Virus record (IMG/VR): IMGVR_UViG_3300031539_000115
Location: 1-40,159 of that record
DNA: 40,159 bases
Direction: 5' to 3' (one strand)
Source of the DNA: a virus
The translations under genes were made by a program, and so were the position numbers. Positions 1 to 7,438 of this stretch are shown here, one piece after another. Numbering within the stretch: position 1 is the stretch's first letter; the number at the start of each line of letters is the position of its first letter. The notes beneath the pieces were generated by a model, which saw only the letters and a program-made list of their open reading frames with translations, was not told where the DNA came from and ran no database searches.

Positions 1-117
1 GGAACGTTTATATTGAAAAACGAAAAAGGTTTATTGCAAAATTTGTTTATAGTTTATCTTTCTTCAGAAGGTTTTGAAATAATCTGCAACATCCACGAAA
101 ACAAGGATCTATTATGA
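1..117 (+). CDS. C-terminal end of an unknown protein (5' cut by window edge)
   Basis: Frame 1 is open from the first base and ends in a TGA at 115-117. It gives about 38 residues ending in NKDLL. The stop overlaps the ATG of the next gene as ATGA, the coupling used throughout this region, which supports a real gene. No family is recognised from so short a piece. Confidence 0.5.
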   Translation, partial: GTFILKNEKGLLQNLFIVYLSSEGFEIICNIHENKDLL

Positions 118-353
118 AAGAGGTTTACGGTATAGACGATAAAGAAGTGTATTTTTTTACAGGAAAGCAAATTTTTCAGGAAATTAAAAATCACAAGATT
201 AGGAATTATTTTTGGGAATACAATAGTGTTGATGGCTTTATATTTTGCAACAAAAACGGAAGTGTTTGCAAAAAACCAAACAAAGCGCTTATTGAACACG
301 CTGAAAAATGCAAAGCTATAATGCTTAGCACGGTAAGTAAGGATCTATTATGA
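114..353 (+). CDS. Hypothetical small phage protein
   Basis: This encodes 79 residues of unknown function, fairly rich in Lys, Asn and aromatic residues, with three scattered cysteines and no membrane segment. The ATG lies behind an AAGGAT ribosome site and overlaps the previous stop. The stop overlaps the start of the next small ORF in the same ATGA way. Both this gene and the partial gene before it end in KDLL because the same 16-base string (ribosome site plus start of the next gene) closes both, which suggests duplicated gene junctions. No function is claimed. Confidence 0.55.
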   Translation: MKEVYGIDDKEVYFFTGKQIFQEIKNHKIRNYFWEYNSVDGFIFCNKNGSVCKKPNKALIEHAEKCKAIMLSTVSKDLL

Positions 354-424
354 ACGAATACTTATATGCACTCTTATACCTGGTGGTAGCTTGTATAATT
401 ATATTTATAGCGAAAAGGAGATAA
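350..424 (+). CDS. Tiny single-pass membrane peptide (24 aa)
   Basis: This is an ATGA-coupled ORF of 24 codons. It encodes a short acidic/aromatic start, one hydrophobic segment (about residues 4-20, ending IIIFIAK) and a basic KRR end, so it could be a one-pass membrane peptide. Its stop lies inside the AAAAGGAG ribosome site of the following gene. The coding call rests only on the start/stop coupling and the hydrophobic pattern; it could be chance. Confidence 0.4.
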   Translation: MNEYLYALLYLVVACIIIFIAKRR

Positions 425-428
425 CGAT

Positions 429-872
429 ATGAAAGAGATTGATTTAAGTAAATCGCAGATAATTGATGGTGATGTAAAAGTTAAGGTTTGGAATGATTCG
501 GAAGACAAGCCGATATATATAAGATATTTACAATGCATTGACCATTCGCTTGTCCGGCCTTTTATATGTTTTGATGGCGGTGGGACAAGAGAAAATACAG
601 GAATGTTCTGTTCTTGGGAATACGCCGAATTAATAGAACCAAAATACAGGGTCAAATGTTTTTACGATCTTGTTGAGGCTCTAAAAAAAGAAGGCTATAA
701 AAAAGACCCTGACGACGGGTTTTTTTACCATCCCAAAGATGACAAAATCATGTTCACTACGAGTATGCTTTGGTATGAAGGGAAGGGAGTAGAAAAAGAT
801 AGAAGCGGTTTTTTCACTATAGACGGTTATTCTTTTGATCAAATATTCGTTGAAGAGGTAAAAGGAGAATAG
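429..872 (+). CDS. Hypothetical phage protein (147 aa)
   Basis: This soluble-looking protein has 147 residues, mixed charge and several aromatic patches. It carries an FDGGG glycine run near residue 50 and a YDLVEALKKEGY helix near residue 77. The ATG follows AAAAGGAG by seven bases, so the start is secure. It ends two bases before the next ATG in a tight + strand run leading to the terminase. A small terminase would be expected somewhere upstream of the large subunit, but nothing here looks like a DNA-binding small terminase, so none is assigned. Confidence 0.55.
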   Translation: MKEIDLSKSQIIDGDVKVKVWNDSEDKPIYIRYLQCIDHSLVRPFICFDGGGTRENTGMFCSWEYAELIEPKYRVKCFYDLVEALKKEGYKKDPDDGFFYHPKDDKIMFTTSMLWYEGKGVEKDRSGFFTIDGYSFDQIFVEEVKGE

Positions 873-873
873 A

Positions 874-1056
874 ATGAAGGCTATAGAATTGAAAATAATT
901 GCCGGACAAAGTTATTTGCAAGTAAACGGAAAAGGTGCGCTTGAAAAGGTTCCTCCGGTCCCATGGTATAAGGTTATATGTATTGGCATGGACAGCGGAA
1001 GAACGGCTGAAGAGTGTAGGTATAACATTTGCCTTCCTGTTAGTCGAATAATATGA
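874..1056 (+). CDS. Hypothetical small protein (60 aa)
   Basis: This 60-residue protein has an AAAGGAG ribosome site just upstream and a stop that overlaps the start of the ParB-like gene. The sequence has a basic N-terminal strand-like part, a Pro-rich VPPVPW turn in the middle, and two cysteines toward the end. No family is recognised. Its place in an unbroken run of overlapping genes is the main evidence that it is expressed. Confidence 0.5.
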   Translation: MKAIELKIIAGQSYLQVNGKGALEKVPPVPWYKVICIGMDSGRTAEECRYNICLPVSRII

Positions 1057-1754
1057 ACCAAAAACTAAAATCAAAATATATAGAGCTTCATAAGCGCTAT
1101 GGAGATGTCAGAATTGAGTGTGAAGCTAAAGACTCTCTTCCTCTTGATGTTATACTTGATTTTCAGGGTGATTTAAAATCAAGAACCACGGAAAATAAAA
1201 TAAAGCTGGCGACCCAGATATTTAAATCTGGGTTTTGTGCGCCTTTTTTTGTTTGGTCCCACGAAGGCGATTATTATTTTATGGATGGTCACGGGCGCTC
1301 GGAGGTTCTTTGTGAGATCCGCGAGGCTGGAATTCCTATCCCTGGGTTTTTCCCTATCGCTTATGTTTTTGCTAAGACTGAGATTGAAGCGCGTGAGAAA
1401 TTGACGGCTATTACAAGTCAGTATGGAGATGTTGATCTTGAGGCGCTTTCCGAGTGGGTCGAGGATTTTGACAATGAGACTAAGGAGTCTTTCAGGTTAC
1501 TGGAAAAAGAAATTGAGATACCTGTAGAGGATATTGCCATTGTGGAAAATATTCCAGTTGGCTCATTTGATGACAATCAAGCTACAACAATAAATGGAGA
1601 CGTTTGGAGCCTTGGCAATAATAGGCTATTTTGCAGCAACAAAGAAGATGAGACAGAAATAATATTTACACTCGTTAAGAGATATAGGTCGTTATGTATT
1701 AAATATAACAAAACCCCGGAGATAAAACTTAATGGCGAGATTTACGAATTCTGA
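1053..1754 (+). CDS. ParB-like nuclease-domain protein, apparent remnant of a ParB-DNA methyltransferase fusion
   Basis: The 233-residue protein has an N-terminal ParB/sulfiredoxin-like domain (about residues 25-130) with the typical MDGHGRSEVL stretch near residue 75. Around residue 183 it carries GDVWSLGNNRLFCSN. In phage ParB-methyltransferase fusions this kind of 'G-D-x-W-x-L-G-x-(N/H)-R-L-x-C' linker immediately precedes the N6/N4 methylase domain. Here only about 35 residues follow, ending in a KRY...IKLNGE segment resembling the end of such enzymes, so the catalytic core (DPPY and GxG motifs) is absent. The gene overlaps the terminase start by 23 bases. ParB-like proteins commonly sit at this place next to terL; a role in packaging or methylation control is inference. 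Confidence 0.7.
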   Translation: MNQKLKSKYIELHKRYGDVRIECEAKDSLPLDVILDFQGDLKSRTTENKIKLATQIFKSGFCAPFFVWSHEGDYYFMDGHGRSEVLCEIREAGIPIPGFFPIAYVFAKTEIEAREKLTAITSQYGDVDLEALSEWVEDFDNETKESFRLLEKEIEIPVEDIAIVENIPVGSFDDNQATTINGDVWSLGNNRLFCSNKEDETEIIFTLVKRYRSLCIKYNKTPEIKLNGEIYEF

Positions 1755-3045
1755 AAAAGAACTCTTAAGCGAATTATTAATGCAAGATGACCTTGAGCGC
1801 GTATCCCCAAAAATGGAGCGATTTCGGGAGCCTTGGTCTATCAAGCTTGCAAAAGGTGGCCGTGGAGCAGGAGCTAAGTCCTGGGGTATGGCATCTTTGT
1901 TAATTCAGCGCGCGAATTATGATTGTATAAGAATAGGCAGTTTCAGAGAGATTCAGAAATCCATTGAAGAATCCTCTTATCAATTATTGGTGAATATGGT
2001 CGGACGGTTAAGATATCCGGGCTGGAAAATAACAGACCAGCGGCTTGAATCGCCGACTGGATCTAAGATTATATTCCGCGGGCTAAAAGATATCCGCGCG
2101 GCTGGACAAGTAAAATCCCTTGAGGATTTTGATATATTCGCGATCGAAGAAGCCGCGCCTATATCTAACGAGTCATGGATGATGCTACTTCCTACGTTAA
2201 GAAAAGAAGGCTCGGAGTTATGGGCTGTCTATAATCAAGAGACCGATTTTGATCCAGTTGATATCAGGCTTTGGAATTCAGACAGGAAGGATGTACTTAG
2301 AGTTTGGCTTGAGCCAGGACCTACCGATAACCCATGGTGGACCTCAAGACTGCAAGAAGAAATGGAAGCTCATTATAAGTTAGACCCGGATGAGGCCGAA
2401 CACGTTTGGGGTGGTCTGCCTAGAAAGCAAGGCCAAAAGGCCGTCATGTCTCGCGTGCGCGTGCGTGGCGCTATGAATCGGATTATTGATCCTGTTGGAA
2501 AAATAGCTATAGGTTGCGATGTCGCCAGGTTCGGAGATGATAGAACAGTTATCTATAAACGGCACGGTCTAAAAATCATAGACGAGCGAAGCTTTGCAGG
2601 CCAGGATCTTGTCAGAACATCAAACGAGATATGGGATATGGCCAATAAAGATCCTTCGATTGCGATCAACGTTGATGATTCTGGTGTCGGTGGTGGTGTA
2701 ACTGATATGTTAAGATCGTGGGGAGCCAAAGTGTTCGGGATATGTAATAATCACAGGCCATCGAATCCCGATAAATATGATACTGCGGCAGATGAGCAAT
2801 GGTTTGAATTTCCGGTTGATGAGGCAGACATTCCGAACGATCCGGTTCTAAACATGGAACTGACAGGTCGCCAATATGACTACACAAAGGCCGGACAAAA
2901 AAAGATTGAATCTAAAGACAAATACAAAGAAAGGCTTGGAAGGTCCCCAGACAAAGCGGATGCGTTATTACTTACTTATTATCAACCGAACGCGTTATTT
3001 GATGACGATTTCCAGGCTCAAATGAAAAGGAGAAGAGGGTTATGA
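1732..3045 (+). CDS. terL: Terminase large subunit
   Basis: This is the motor that cuts and pumps phage DNA into the prohead. The 437 residues carry an N-terminal ATPase with a Walker A-like GGRGAGAKSW (about 42-51), where Ala replaces the usual Gly before the Lys, and a Walker B DIFAIEEAAP (about 133-142). The C-terminal RNase H-like nuclease has its acidic residues in GCDVARFGDD (about 263), INVDDSGVG (about 307) and SPDKADALL (about 408). Length and order fit a complete enzyme. The start overlaps the ParB-like gene and follows a GGAG site. It is followed not by the portal, as is usual, but by a glycosyltransferase and ten kilobases of accessory genes. Confidence 0.93.
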   Translation: MARFTNSEKELLSELLMQDDLERVSPKMERFREPWSIKLAKGGRGAGAKSWGMASLLIQRANYDCIRIGSFREIQKSIEESSYQLLVNMVGRLRYPGWKITDQRLESPTGSKIIFRGLKDIRAAGQVKSLEDFDIFAIEEAAPISNESWMMLLPTLRKEGSELWAVYNQETDFDPVDIRLWNSDRKDVLRVWLEPGPTDNPWWTSRLQEEMEAHYKLDPDEAEHVWGGLPRKQGQKAVMSRVRVRGAMNRIIDPVGKIAIGCDVARFGDDRTVIYKRHGLKIIDERSFAGQDLVRTSNEIWDMANKDPSIAINVDDSGVGGGVTDMLRSWGAKVFGICNNHRPSNPDKYDTAADEQWFEFPVDEADIPNDPVLNMELTGRQYDYTKAGQKKIESKDKYKERLGRSPDKADALLLTYYQPNALFDDDFQAQMKRRRGL

Positions 3046-3055
3046 GGTTAGTAAG

Positions 3056-3850
3056 ATGATACTATGCACAGCTCAATTTGATTTTAAAAGTAATAAAAAT
3101 TATAAACGCTTACTTAATGTTTTCGTTCAAAGCGTTAAAAAATACATACCCGAAATTGATATTAGAATTCTACGACTTGAGATGCCGCGAAAAGTTGACA
3201 ATACTCCTCTTAATTTTACGTGTAACACGATTAAGCTTAAGGCATGGGTGGATTTCTTGGGATCTGAGACAGATGATATAATATTTTCAGATTGTGATAT
3301 GATCTGTTCGGGTAATCCGCTTGGGGTTTTTGACCAAGAATTTGATGTTGCCTACACATCGACCGGCCTGAAATCTCCACCAATGAATGGCGGTATGTTG
3401 TTTGTCAGAAATAACCAACGAAGTCTCGATTTTTTTAAATCCTGGCTCTCGGTTAATAATAAAATGTATTATAACGATAAACAATTACATGCTCAATGGC
3501 GCGCTAAATACCTAGGGATGAATCAAGCTGCATTTGGATATTTGATCAATAATATCCCAGTTGAGGCTCAATTATTACCGGTCCCTACTCAAATATATAA
3601 TGCGGTAGATACAGATTGGAAAAACATTAATGATTTAACCTGTTTTATTCATATTAAGTCCGAATTACGCCGCGCTGTACTTAATAATATGGAGCCACAT
3701 GGGGTTTGTGAGCGCGCCATGAAGCTTTGGTACGAAATTCAGGCGGAGCTTCCGGTAGAGCAAAAAGAGTGCAGCCAGGAGCCTAAGAAGCCAGCCAGGC
3801 CTACAAGATATCGCAGGGTTCGGCGGCGTGGAAAAATTTTTAAAATATAA
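3056..3850 (+). CDS. GT-A fold glycosyltransferase, paralogue 1
   Basis: This is a putative nucleotide-sugar-dependent glycosyltransferase of 264 residues. It has an N-terminal strand (ILCTAQFDF), a DxD metal/nucleotide-sugar motif in FSDCDMICSGNP (D79, D81), an MNGGMLFVRN segment typical of GT-A acceptor-side loops, and a late HIKSELRR segment where a metal-binding His is expected. It is clearly related to the proteins at 9228 and 11174; all share an N/DQxxxG(Y/F) pattern and a final H-x-(K/H)-x-x-(L/R). The last 35 residues are unusually Lys/Arg/Pro-rich and not shared by the other two. Substrate (host polysaccharide, virion protein or DNA) cannot be read from the sequence. Confidence 0.75.
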   Translation: MILCTAQFDFKSNKNYKRLLNVFVQSVKKYIPEIDIRILRLEMPRKVDNTPLNFTCNTIKLKAWVDFLGSETDDIIFSDCDMICSGNPLGVFDQEFDVAYTSTGLKSPPMNGGMLFVRNNQRSLDFFKSWLSVNNKMYYNDKQLHAQWRAKYLGMNQAAFGYLINNIPVEAQLLPVPTQIYNAVDTDWKNINDLTCFIHIKSELRRAVLNNMEPHGVCERAMKLWYEIQAELPVEQKECSQEPKKPARPTRYRRVRRRGKIFKI

Positions 3851-3854
3851 TCAC

Positions 3855-3918
3855 AAAAAGCTTGACATTTTATCAATAATTGTTTATATTTAATATATCA
3901 AGAGTTTATAAGGAGATT
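3855..3918 (+). promoter_or_regulatory. Strong sigma70-type promoter and leader, 64-base element
   Basis: TTGACA (3862-3867), a 17-base spacer and TATATT (3885-3890) form a near-consensus promoter. It is followed by an AT-rich leader and an AAGGAGATT ribosome site. The same 64 bases, with two differences, occur on the - strand at 20559-20496 in front of another set of small genes, so the element is a conserved promoter/leader rather than a chance match. Confidence 0.85.
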
Positions 3919-3921
3919 GAT

Positions 3922-4110
3922 ATGAATGAAATTAACATGAATACAACAAAAGAACGACTATATGGTCGATTACAGGAAATGGGATTTAATTTGGACAATT
4001 TTGCTCAAGATTATGAAACATGTATTGATAATTATGAATTTGAATATAATTGTTTGAACGCAGAGATGAATGACGATTTCATAGATTATTGCTTTGATAA
4101 TTGGAAATAA
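3922..4110 (+). CDS. Small acidic hypothetical protein (62 aa)
   Basis: The start is taken at 3922, eight bases after AAGGAG, rather than at an upstream ATG lying inside the promoter's -10 region. The product is strongly acidic with a helix-forming N-terminus (TTKERLYGRLQEMGF) and a Cys/Tyr/Asn-rich end. It is the first gene of a promoter-driven small-gene island and is followed by a GC hairpin. Small acidic early phage proteins often bind host proteins, but no function can be assigned. Confidence 0.65.
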   Translation: MNEINMNTTKERLYGRLQEMGFNLDNFAQDYETCIDNYEFEYNCLNAEMNDDFIDYCFDNWK

Positions 4111-4114
4111 CAAC

Positions 4115-4142
4115 AAGGCCGGAGCAATCCGGCTTTAAATAG
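4115..4142 (+). terminator. Intercistronic GCCGG hairpin (partial terminator or processing site)
   Basis: AAGGCCGG and CCGGCTTT pair around a six-base loop (AGCAAT), followed by AAATAG rather than a T run. It is therefore a weak terminator or an RNA-stability element. The 27 bases at 4116-4142 recur exactly on the - strand at 20128-20102, and a degenerate copy lies at 19862-19882. In each case it sits between small genes just before the next ribosome site. Confidence 0.6.
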
Positions 4143-4156
4143 ATAAGGAGATTGAT

Positions 4157-4324
4157 ATGAATGAAATTATTAAGGAAATGAAAGTGAATACAGGAAACAA
4201 TTCAAGCAGAATATGCTTTCGGCTTAAAATTTGCTCGGTTCATGGCCATGAATGGTTAACTTTTACACGTTGCGAATGTAAAACATTAAAAACAGCATTA
4301 AAGAAAGCGGGATTTGATGCTTAA
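4157..4324 (+). CDS. Small hypothetical protein (55 aa), partly built from a copied tail-gene segment
   Basis: The ATG follows AAGGAGATTGAT, the same leader used at 3922, and the first codons MNEI are shared with that gene. The product is basic, with four Cys and two His in the middle. Residues 18-33 are encoded by the 46 bases that also form codons 7-22 of the tail tube gene, read there in a different frame. The reading frame remains open through the copied part, and the stop overlaps the next ORF's start. Function is unknown. Confidence 0.5.
   Translation: MNEIIKEMKVNTGNNSSRICFRLKICSVHGHEWLTFTRCECKTLKTALKKAGFDA
4209..4254 (+). repeat. 46-base exact direct repeat shared with the tail tube gene (22566-22611)
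   Basis: All 46 bases from 4209 to 4254 match 22566-22611 exactly. The flanks differ at once on both sides. Here the segment is read in a different frame (ICFRLKICS) from the tail gene (YAFGLKFAR), so protein-level selection cannot explain the identity. Confidence 0.9.
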
Positions 4325-4481
4325 TTGCCACAAAAAATATATAAAGGACCTGACTCAAAGGTTGGGTCATTTTAGACATTTTTATTGTGTTAAATGCAAA
4401 GCTCATTCTTATAAAGATAAAATCTATACCAAAAAAGAATGGGATAATTATGTTGACTTTAATCCAAAAGGGTATTTATGA
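4317..4481 (+). CDS. Small Cys/His-rich protein (54 aa)
   Basis: This ORF of 54 codons starts inside the end of the preceding gene and overlaps the next ATG at 4478 (ATGA). It has an early NCHKK, a central HFRHFYCVKCKAHS and a basic, aromatic tail. The CxxC with nearby His and Cys residues would allow a small metal-binding fold. No clear ribosome site is visible, so translation would depend on coupling. Moderate support only. Confidence 0.45.
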   Translation: MLNCHKKYIKDLTQRLGHFRHFYCVKCKAHSYKDKIYTKKEWDNYVDFNPKGYL

Positions 4482-4711
4482 AACAAACATTTATTAACAT
4501 TTTAACGCCAGAAAAAGACTATGACAGCAACCAGCAAATGATAGACTCAGGGCTTATTAAAATAGAGCGTGAGTATACTTGGGAATTCGAAAATCCTGAG
4601 TGTAGGTGGACTTTGATCGATAAAAAAGACCGTTATTTTTATAATGATGGTAAAATATTACATAATTCAGCGGCCTTTAAAAAAAAGACCTATGGGATAA
4701 ATTATCTATAA
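4478..4711 (+). CDS. Hypothetical protein (77 aa)
   Basis: This is a soluble 77-residue protein that starts at the ATGA overlap with the preceding ORF. It is charged, with a strand-like middle (WEFENPECRWTLIDKKDRYF) that suggests a small beta fold. It is the last gene before the promoter-like sequence at 4751. No family is recognised. Confidence 0.55.
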   Translation: MKQTFINILTPEKDYDSNQQMIDSGLIKIEREYTWEFENPECRWTLIDKKDRYFYNDGKILHNSAAFKKKTYGINYL

Positions 4712-4750
4712 TAAAAATAATAATAGTTTTAAATCAATGGAAGAATTTTC

Positions 4751-4779
4751 TTGACTTTCTGAAATATAAATATTAACTT
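4751..4779 (+). promoter_or_regulatory. Promoter-like sequence before the methyltransferase cluster
   Basis: TTGACT, 17 bases and TAACTT are followed by TATATATA. The same arrangement (TTGACTTT, then TATTA-x-CTTATATATA at identical spacing) occurs at 9926 before the C5 methyltransferase. This suggests a shared promoter class with a weak -10. The spacing match is seen directly; activity is inferred. Confidence 0.5.
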
Positions 4780-4803
4780 ATATATATGATTAAGGGAGAT
4801 TAT

Positions 4804-4992
4804 ATGAAAACTAATTATGAAATTAAATCAGAGAACATAAGAATGGACATTGCAGAGATTAACGGCGAATGGACTTACAGGGAATTTTCAAACGAAAAGC
4901 CCGTATTTTTCATTTTTTGTGACTCAAAAGAAGAGGCTATTTCTGAGTTAAATTCACGAGTTAAAGAGATTGAAGGGGCTATGAATGTCTAA
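4804..4992 (+). CDS. Hypothetical small acidic protein (62 aa)
   Basis: The start at 4804 is preferred because AAGGGAG lies five bases upstream; an earlier in-frame ATG at 4786 has no ribosome site. The protein has a beta-like N-terminal half and a helical C-terminal half (SKEEAISELNSRVKEIEG). It overlaps the MT-A70 gene start by eight bases, so the two are probably co-translated. Function is not recognised. Confidence 0.55.
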   Translation: MKTNYEIKSENIRMDIAEINGEWTYREFSNEKPVFFIFCDSKEEAISELNSRVKEIEGAMNV

Positions 4993-5548
4993 TTTCCCAC
5001 AAGGAAAATTCAACATAATATATGCAGATCCTCCTTGGAAATACGGCGATTCGCGAAACTATAAGGTCAAAAATAATCCAAGCGGAGCGGGCGGTGCATC
5101 AAAGCATTATGCAGTAATGAGCCTGGAAGGTATAAAATCCTTGCCTGTTGCTGACTTAATTGACCGTGAATCCTGTTTTCTCTTTTTGTGGTGTACTGGC
5201 CCAAAAATGGATTGGGGCATTGAAGTTTTAAAATCCTGGGGTTTTAAATTTGTTACAATTGTTTTTGACTGGGTAAAGGTCAAAAATGATTATTCGGGCA
5301 TCCGTCACGATGGCATTGGCTGTTATACAAATAATAACACTGAATATGTTTTGTTGGGCCGTGTCGGAAAATATCAGCGAGCTAATACCGGAGTAAGAAA
5401 AATAATAGAAGCCCCAAAAATGGGCCATAGTCAAAAACCGCCAGAGGTTGCCGATAGAATAGTCAAATTGATTGGTGACTTACCAAGAATAGAATTATTT
5501 GCCAGGGATAGAAAAGAAGGCTGGGAGGCCTGGGGAAATGAAATCTAA
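4985..5548 (+). CDS. MT-A70 family DNA N6-adenine methyltransferase
   Basis: This transfers a methyl group from SAM to adenine in DNA. The catalytic DPPW (residues 15-18, in IIYADPPWKYGD) is placed near the N-terminus as in phage MT-A70 enzymes. The region GHSQKPPEVADRI near residue 149 and the LFARDRKEGWEAWGNE ending are characteristic of the family. Length (187) is normal for phage members. No restriction endonuclease is adjacent, so protection from host restriction is the simplest role. It is the first of a run of four methyltransferase genes. Confidence 0.88.
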   Translation: MSNFPQGKFNIIYADPPWKYGDSRNYKVKNNPSGAGGASKHYAVMSLEGIKSLPVADLIDRESCFLFLWCTGPKMDWGIEVLKSWGFKFVTIVFDWVKVKNDYSGIRHDGIGCYTNNNTEYVLLGRVGKYQRANTGVRKIIEAPKMGHSQKPPEVADRIVKLIGDLPRIELFARDRKEGWEAWGNEI

Positions 5549-5636
5549 ACTACCAAAAGAGCTACTAATTTATATTTTAAGTCTTTATGCCATAGCGCTA
5601 ATAGCCGCTGTGGTGGTTATAATCTGTAATTTATAG
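5538..5636 (+). CDS. Tiny single-pass membrane protein (32 aa)
   Basis: The ATG lies within the end of the MT-A70 gene and the ORF ends two bases before the next gene's ribosome site. The product has a short basic N-terminus (MKSKLPK) followed by one long hydrophobic segment (about residues 10-30) rich in Ile, Ala and Val. Its fit between two genes and its clear membrane pattern support a real peptide. The role is unknown; holin-like, toxin-like and anchor roles are all possible. Confidence 0.45.
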   Translation: MKSKLPKELLIYILSLYAIALIAAVVVIICNL

Positions 5637-5645
5637 GAGTAATTT

Positions 5646-6233
5646 GTGAAAAAAGGAAAAGCGTACGCCCATAAATCAGGACAAAGGCAGGGTGATTTAT
5701 ACCATACACCGAAAAGCTTAGTGTGGGTTGCTGAGGATATAATTAAAGATGAATTTCTAATTCAAATTTTAGAGCCTTGCGCTGGGCAAAAATATACTCC
5801 AATAGTCGAAGCCTTAGAACGTATTAATATGACTGTTGACTATAATGATTTGTTTGCTTTTGACGGAAAAGATTATTTAAAAGATGAATTTTTTATTGAT
5901 TATAATCAAATTATAACAAACCCACCTTTTAGCCTTTGGGATGAATTTGTATTGAAAGCAAAAACACACTGTAATAAATTCATGTTCATAGGTAGGCTTA
6001 ATTATTTCGGAACTCAATCAAGATTAGAAAAAGGAATCTGGAATAATTTAAAAGGGATTTATCCTTTTTCGCGCTATGTTGACTATCAAACACCATACCG
6101 GGATGACGGACTTTTTCATGTTGGGGCCATGGCGACTGCTTGGTTTTTGTGGGATATGGAATACACCGGAAAATTAGACTTTGAAATTCTGGACGTTGCA
6201 AAATATGCAAAGCTTGGGGCTTTTAAAAAATGA
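5646..6233 (+). CDS. DNA adenine methyltransferase (NPPF type)
   Basis: The 195-residue protein has LEPCAG (residues 42-47) as SAM-binding motif I and NPPF (92-95) as the catalytic loop, in the order used by gamma/alpha-type N6-adenine methyltransferases. YHTPKSL near residue 20 is a known lead-in of phage members. The start is GTG at 5646, with AGGAG ten bases upstream; there is no ATG alternative. It is short for a full enzyme with a target-recognition domain, so specificity may be low. The stop overlaps the next gene's ATG. Confidence 0.75.
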   Translation: MKKGKAYAHKSGQRQGDLYHTPKSLVWVAEDIIKDEFLIQILEPCAGQKYTPIVEALERINMTVDYNDLFAFDGKDYLKDEFFIDYNQIITNPPFSLWDEFVLKAKTHCNKFMFIGRLNYFGTQSRLEKGIWNNLKGIYPFSRYVDYQTPYRDDGLFHVGAMATAWFLWDMEYTGKLDFEILDVAKYAKLGAFKK

Positions 6234-6922
6234 AAAACATAGTACACCTAATCGACAATATGAAATTCATGGCCGATATTCCAGACAATCATTATGATCT
6301 GGCTATTTGTGACCCGCCTTATGGAATATCGGTGGGAAGTGTTAAACACTATCGAACAAAATTGACAGAATATAAACCTAAAGATTGGGATACAGAACCA
6401 CCACCGAAAGAATATTTTACTGAACTTTTTAGAATCTCGAAAAACCAAATTATATGGGGTGGGAACTATTTTACAAAAAATTTGCCACCTTCAAAATCGT
6501 GGATAGTTTGGGATAAAAAGCAACCAGAAGGATTAACTTTTTCAATGCATGAATTAGCATTTTGCAGTATTCCAAAAAAACAACCTAAAATATTCAGGCA
6601 TTATCCAGGTGGAAATAGAATTAGCAATAATGAAGAAAAAGCAAAGTTGTATAAAAAGATCCACCCAACTCAAAAACCAGTAGCATTATATAAATGGACA
6701 TTAAAAAATTATGCTAAACCTGGATGGTTAATATTAGATACAAATGTCGGCTCTGGCTCAATAAGAATAGCTTGTCATGATTTAGGTTTTGACTTTGAAG
6801 GCTGCGAGCTTGACCCGGATTACTGGCAAGCACAAGAAGAACGCTATCAAAATCACATATCACAACAATCATTATTTAATACTGAAGAAATACAGGATTT
6901 GATTTTTGAAGGAAAGGAGTAG
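6230..6922 (+). CDS. DNA methyltransferase, DPPY type (N4-cytosine/N6-adenine, beta order)
   Basis: The 230-residue enzyme has DPPYG (28-32) first and the SAM-binding segment ILDTNVGSGS (168-177) last, the beta-class order. HPTQKP (145-150) is the hallmark preceding motif I. TNVGSGS replaces the usual PFMGSGT, an atypical but plausible variant. It overlaps the previous gene by four bases and is followed after two bases by a shorter paralogue sharing 37 identical bases, so the pair arose by duplication. Confidence 0.85.
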   Translation: MKNIVHLIDNMKFMADIPDNHYDLAICDPPYGISVGSVKHYRTKLTEYKPKDWDTEPPPKEYFTELFRISKNQIIWGGNYFTKNLPPSKSWIVWDKKQPEGLTFSMHELAFCSIPKKQPKIFRHYPGGNRISNNEEKAKLYKKIHPTQKPVALYKWTLKNYAKPGWLILDTNVGSGSIRIACHDLGFDFEGCELDPDYWQAQEERYQNHISQQSLFNTEEIQDLIFEGKE

Positions 6923-6924
6923 AC

Positions 6925-7389
6925 ATGAAAAACATAGTCCACTTAATCGAAAACATGGAATTCATGAAAGACTTGCCTGATAATCATTATGATCTTGCTA
7001 TTGTTGACCCGCCTTATGGAATTGGTGAGAGTGGGAAAACAAATAAAACAAGAAGTAAATTAGCAATATCTAAGGATTACGGAAATAAAGACTGGGATAC
7101 AGAATCACCACCGAAAGAATATTTTACTGAACTTTTTAGAATAAGTAAAAATCAAATAATTTGGGGTGCTAATCATTTTATATCTAAAATATCAATAGAT
7201 TCTTCATGTTGGATTGTTTGGGATAAGGATAATGGAGCAAGTGATTTTGCAGATAGCGAATTGGCATACACCAGTTTTAAAACAGCAGTTAGAAACTTTA
7301 AATTCAAATGGCAAGGTATGCTTCAAGGCAACATGAAAAATAAAGAAAAACGAATCCACCACCCTCAGAGACCTTTTATAAAGCAATAG
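6925..7389 (+). pseudogene. Truncated second DPPY-type methyltransferase
   Basis: The first 140 residues parallel the upstream enzyme: same start (MKNIVHLI), DPPYG near residue 29 and ISKNQIIWG. The HPTQKP motif, however, is damaged (IHHPQRPF) and the frame then stops. Shifting frame after the Phe codon restores FYKAIEWMNKRSKTVS, which resembles the expected helix, but that frame also stops at about 7424, just where motif I (the SAM-binding GSG loop) should begin. The gene has therefore lost SAM binding through a frameshift and a break that coincides with the left edge of the foreign-looking block. It is unlikely to be an active enzyme alone. Confidence 0.7.
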
Positions 7390-7438
7390 AATGGATGAAT
7401 AAAAGGTCCAAAACTGTTTCATAAATAACGACTAAAAC

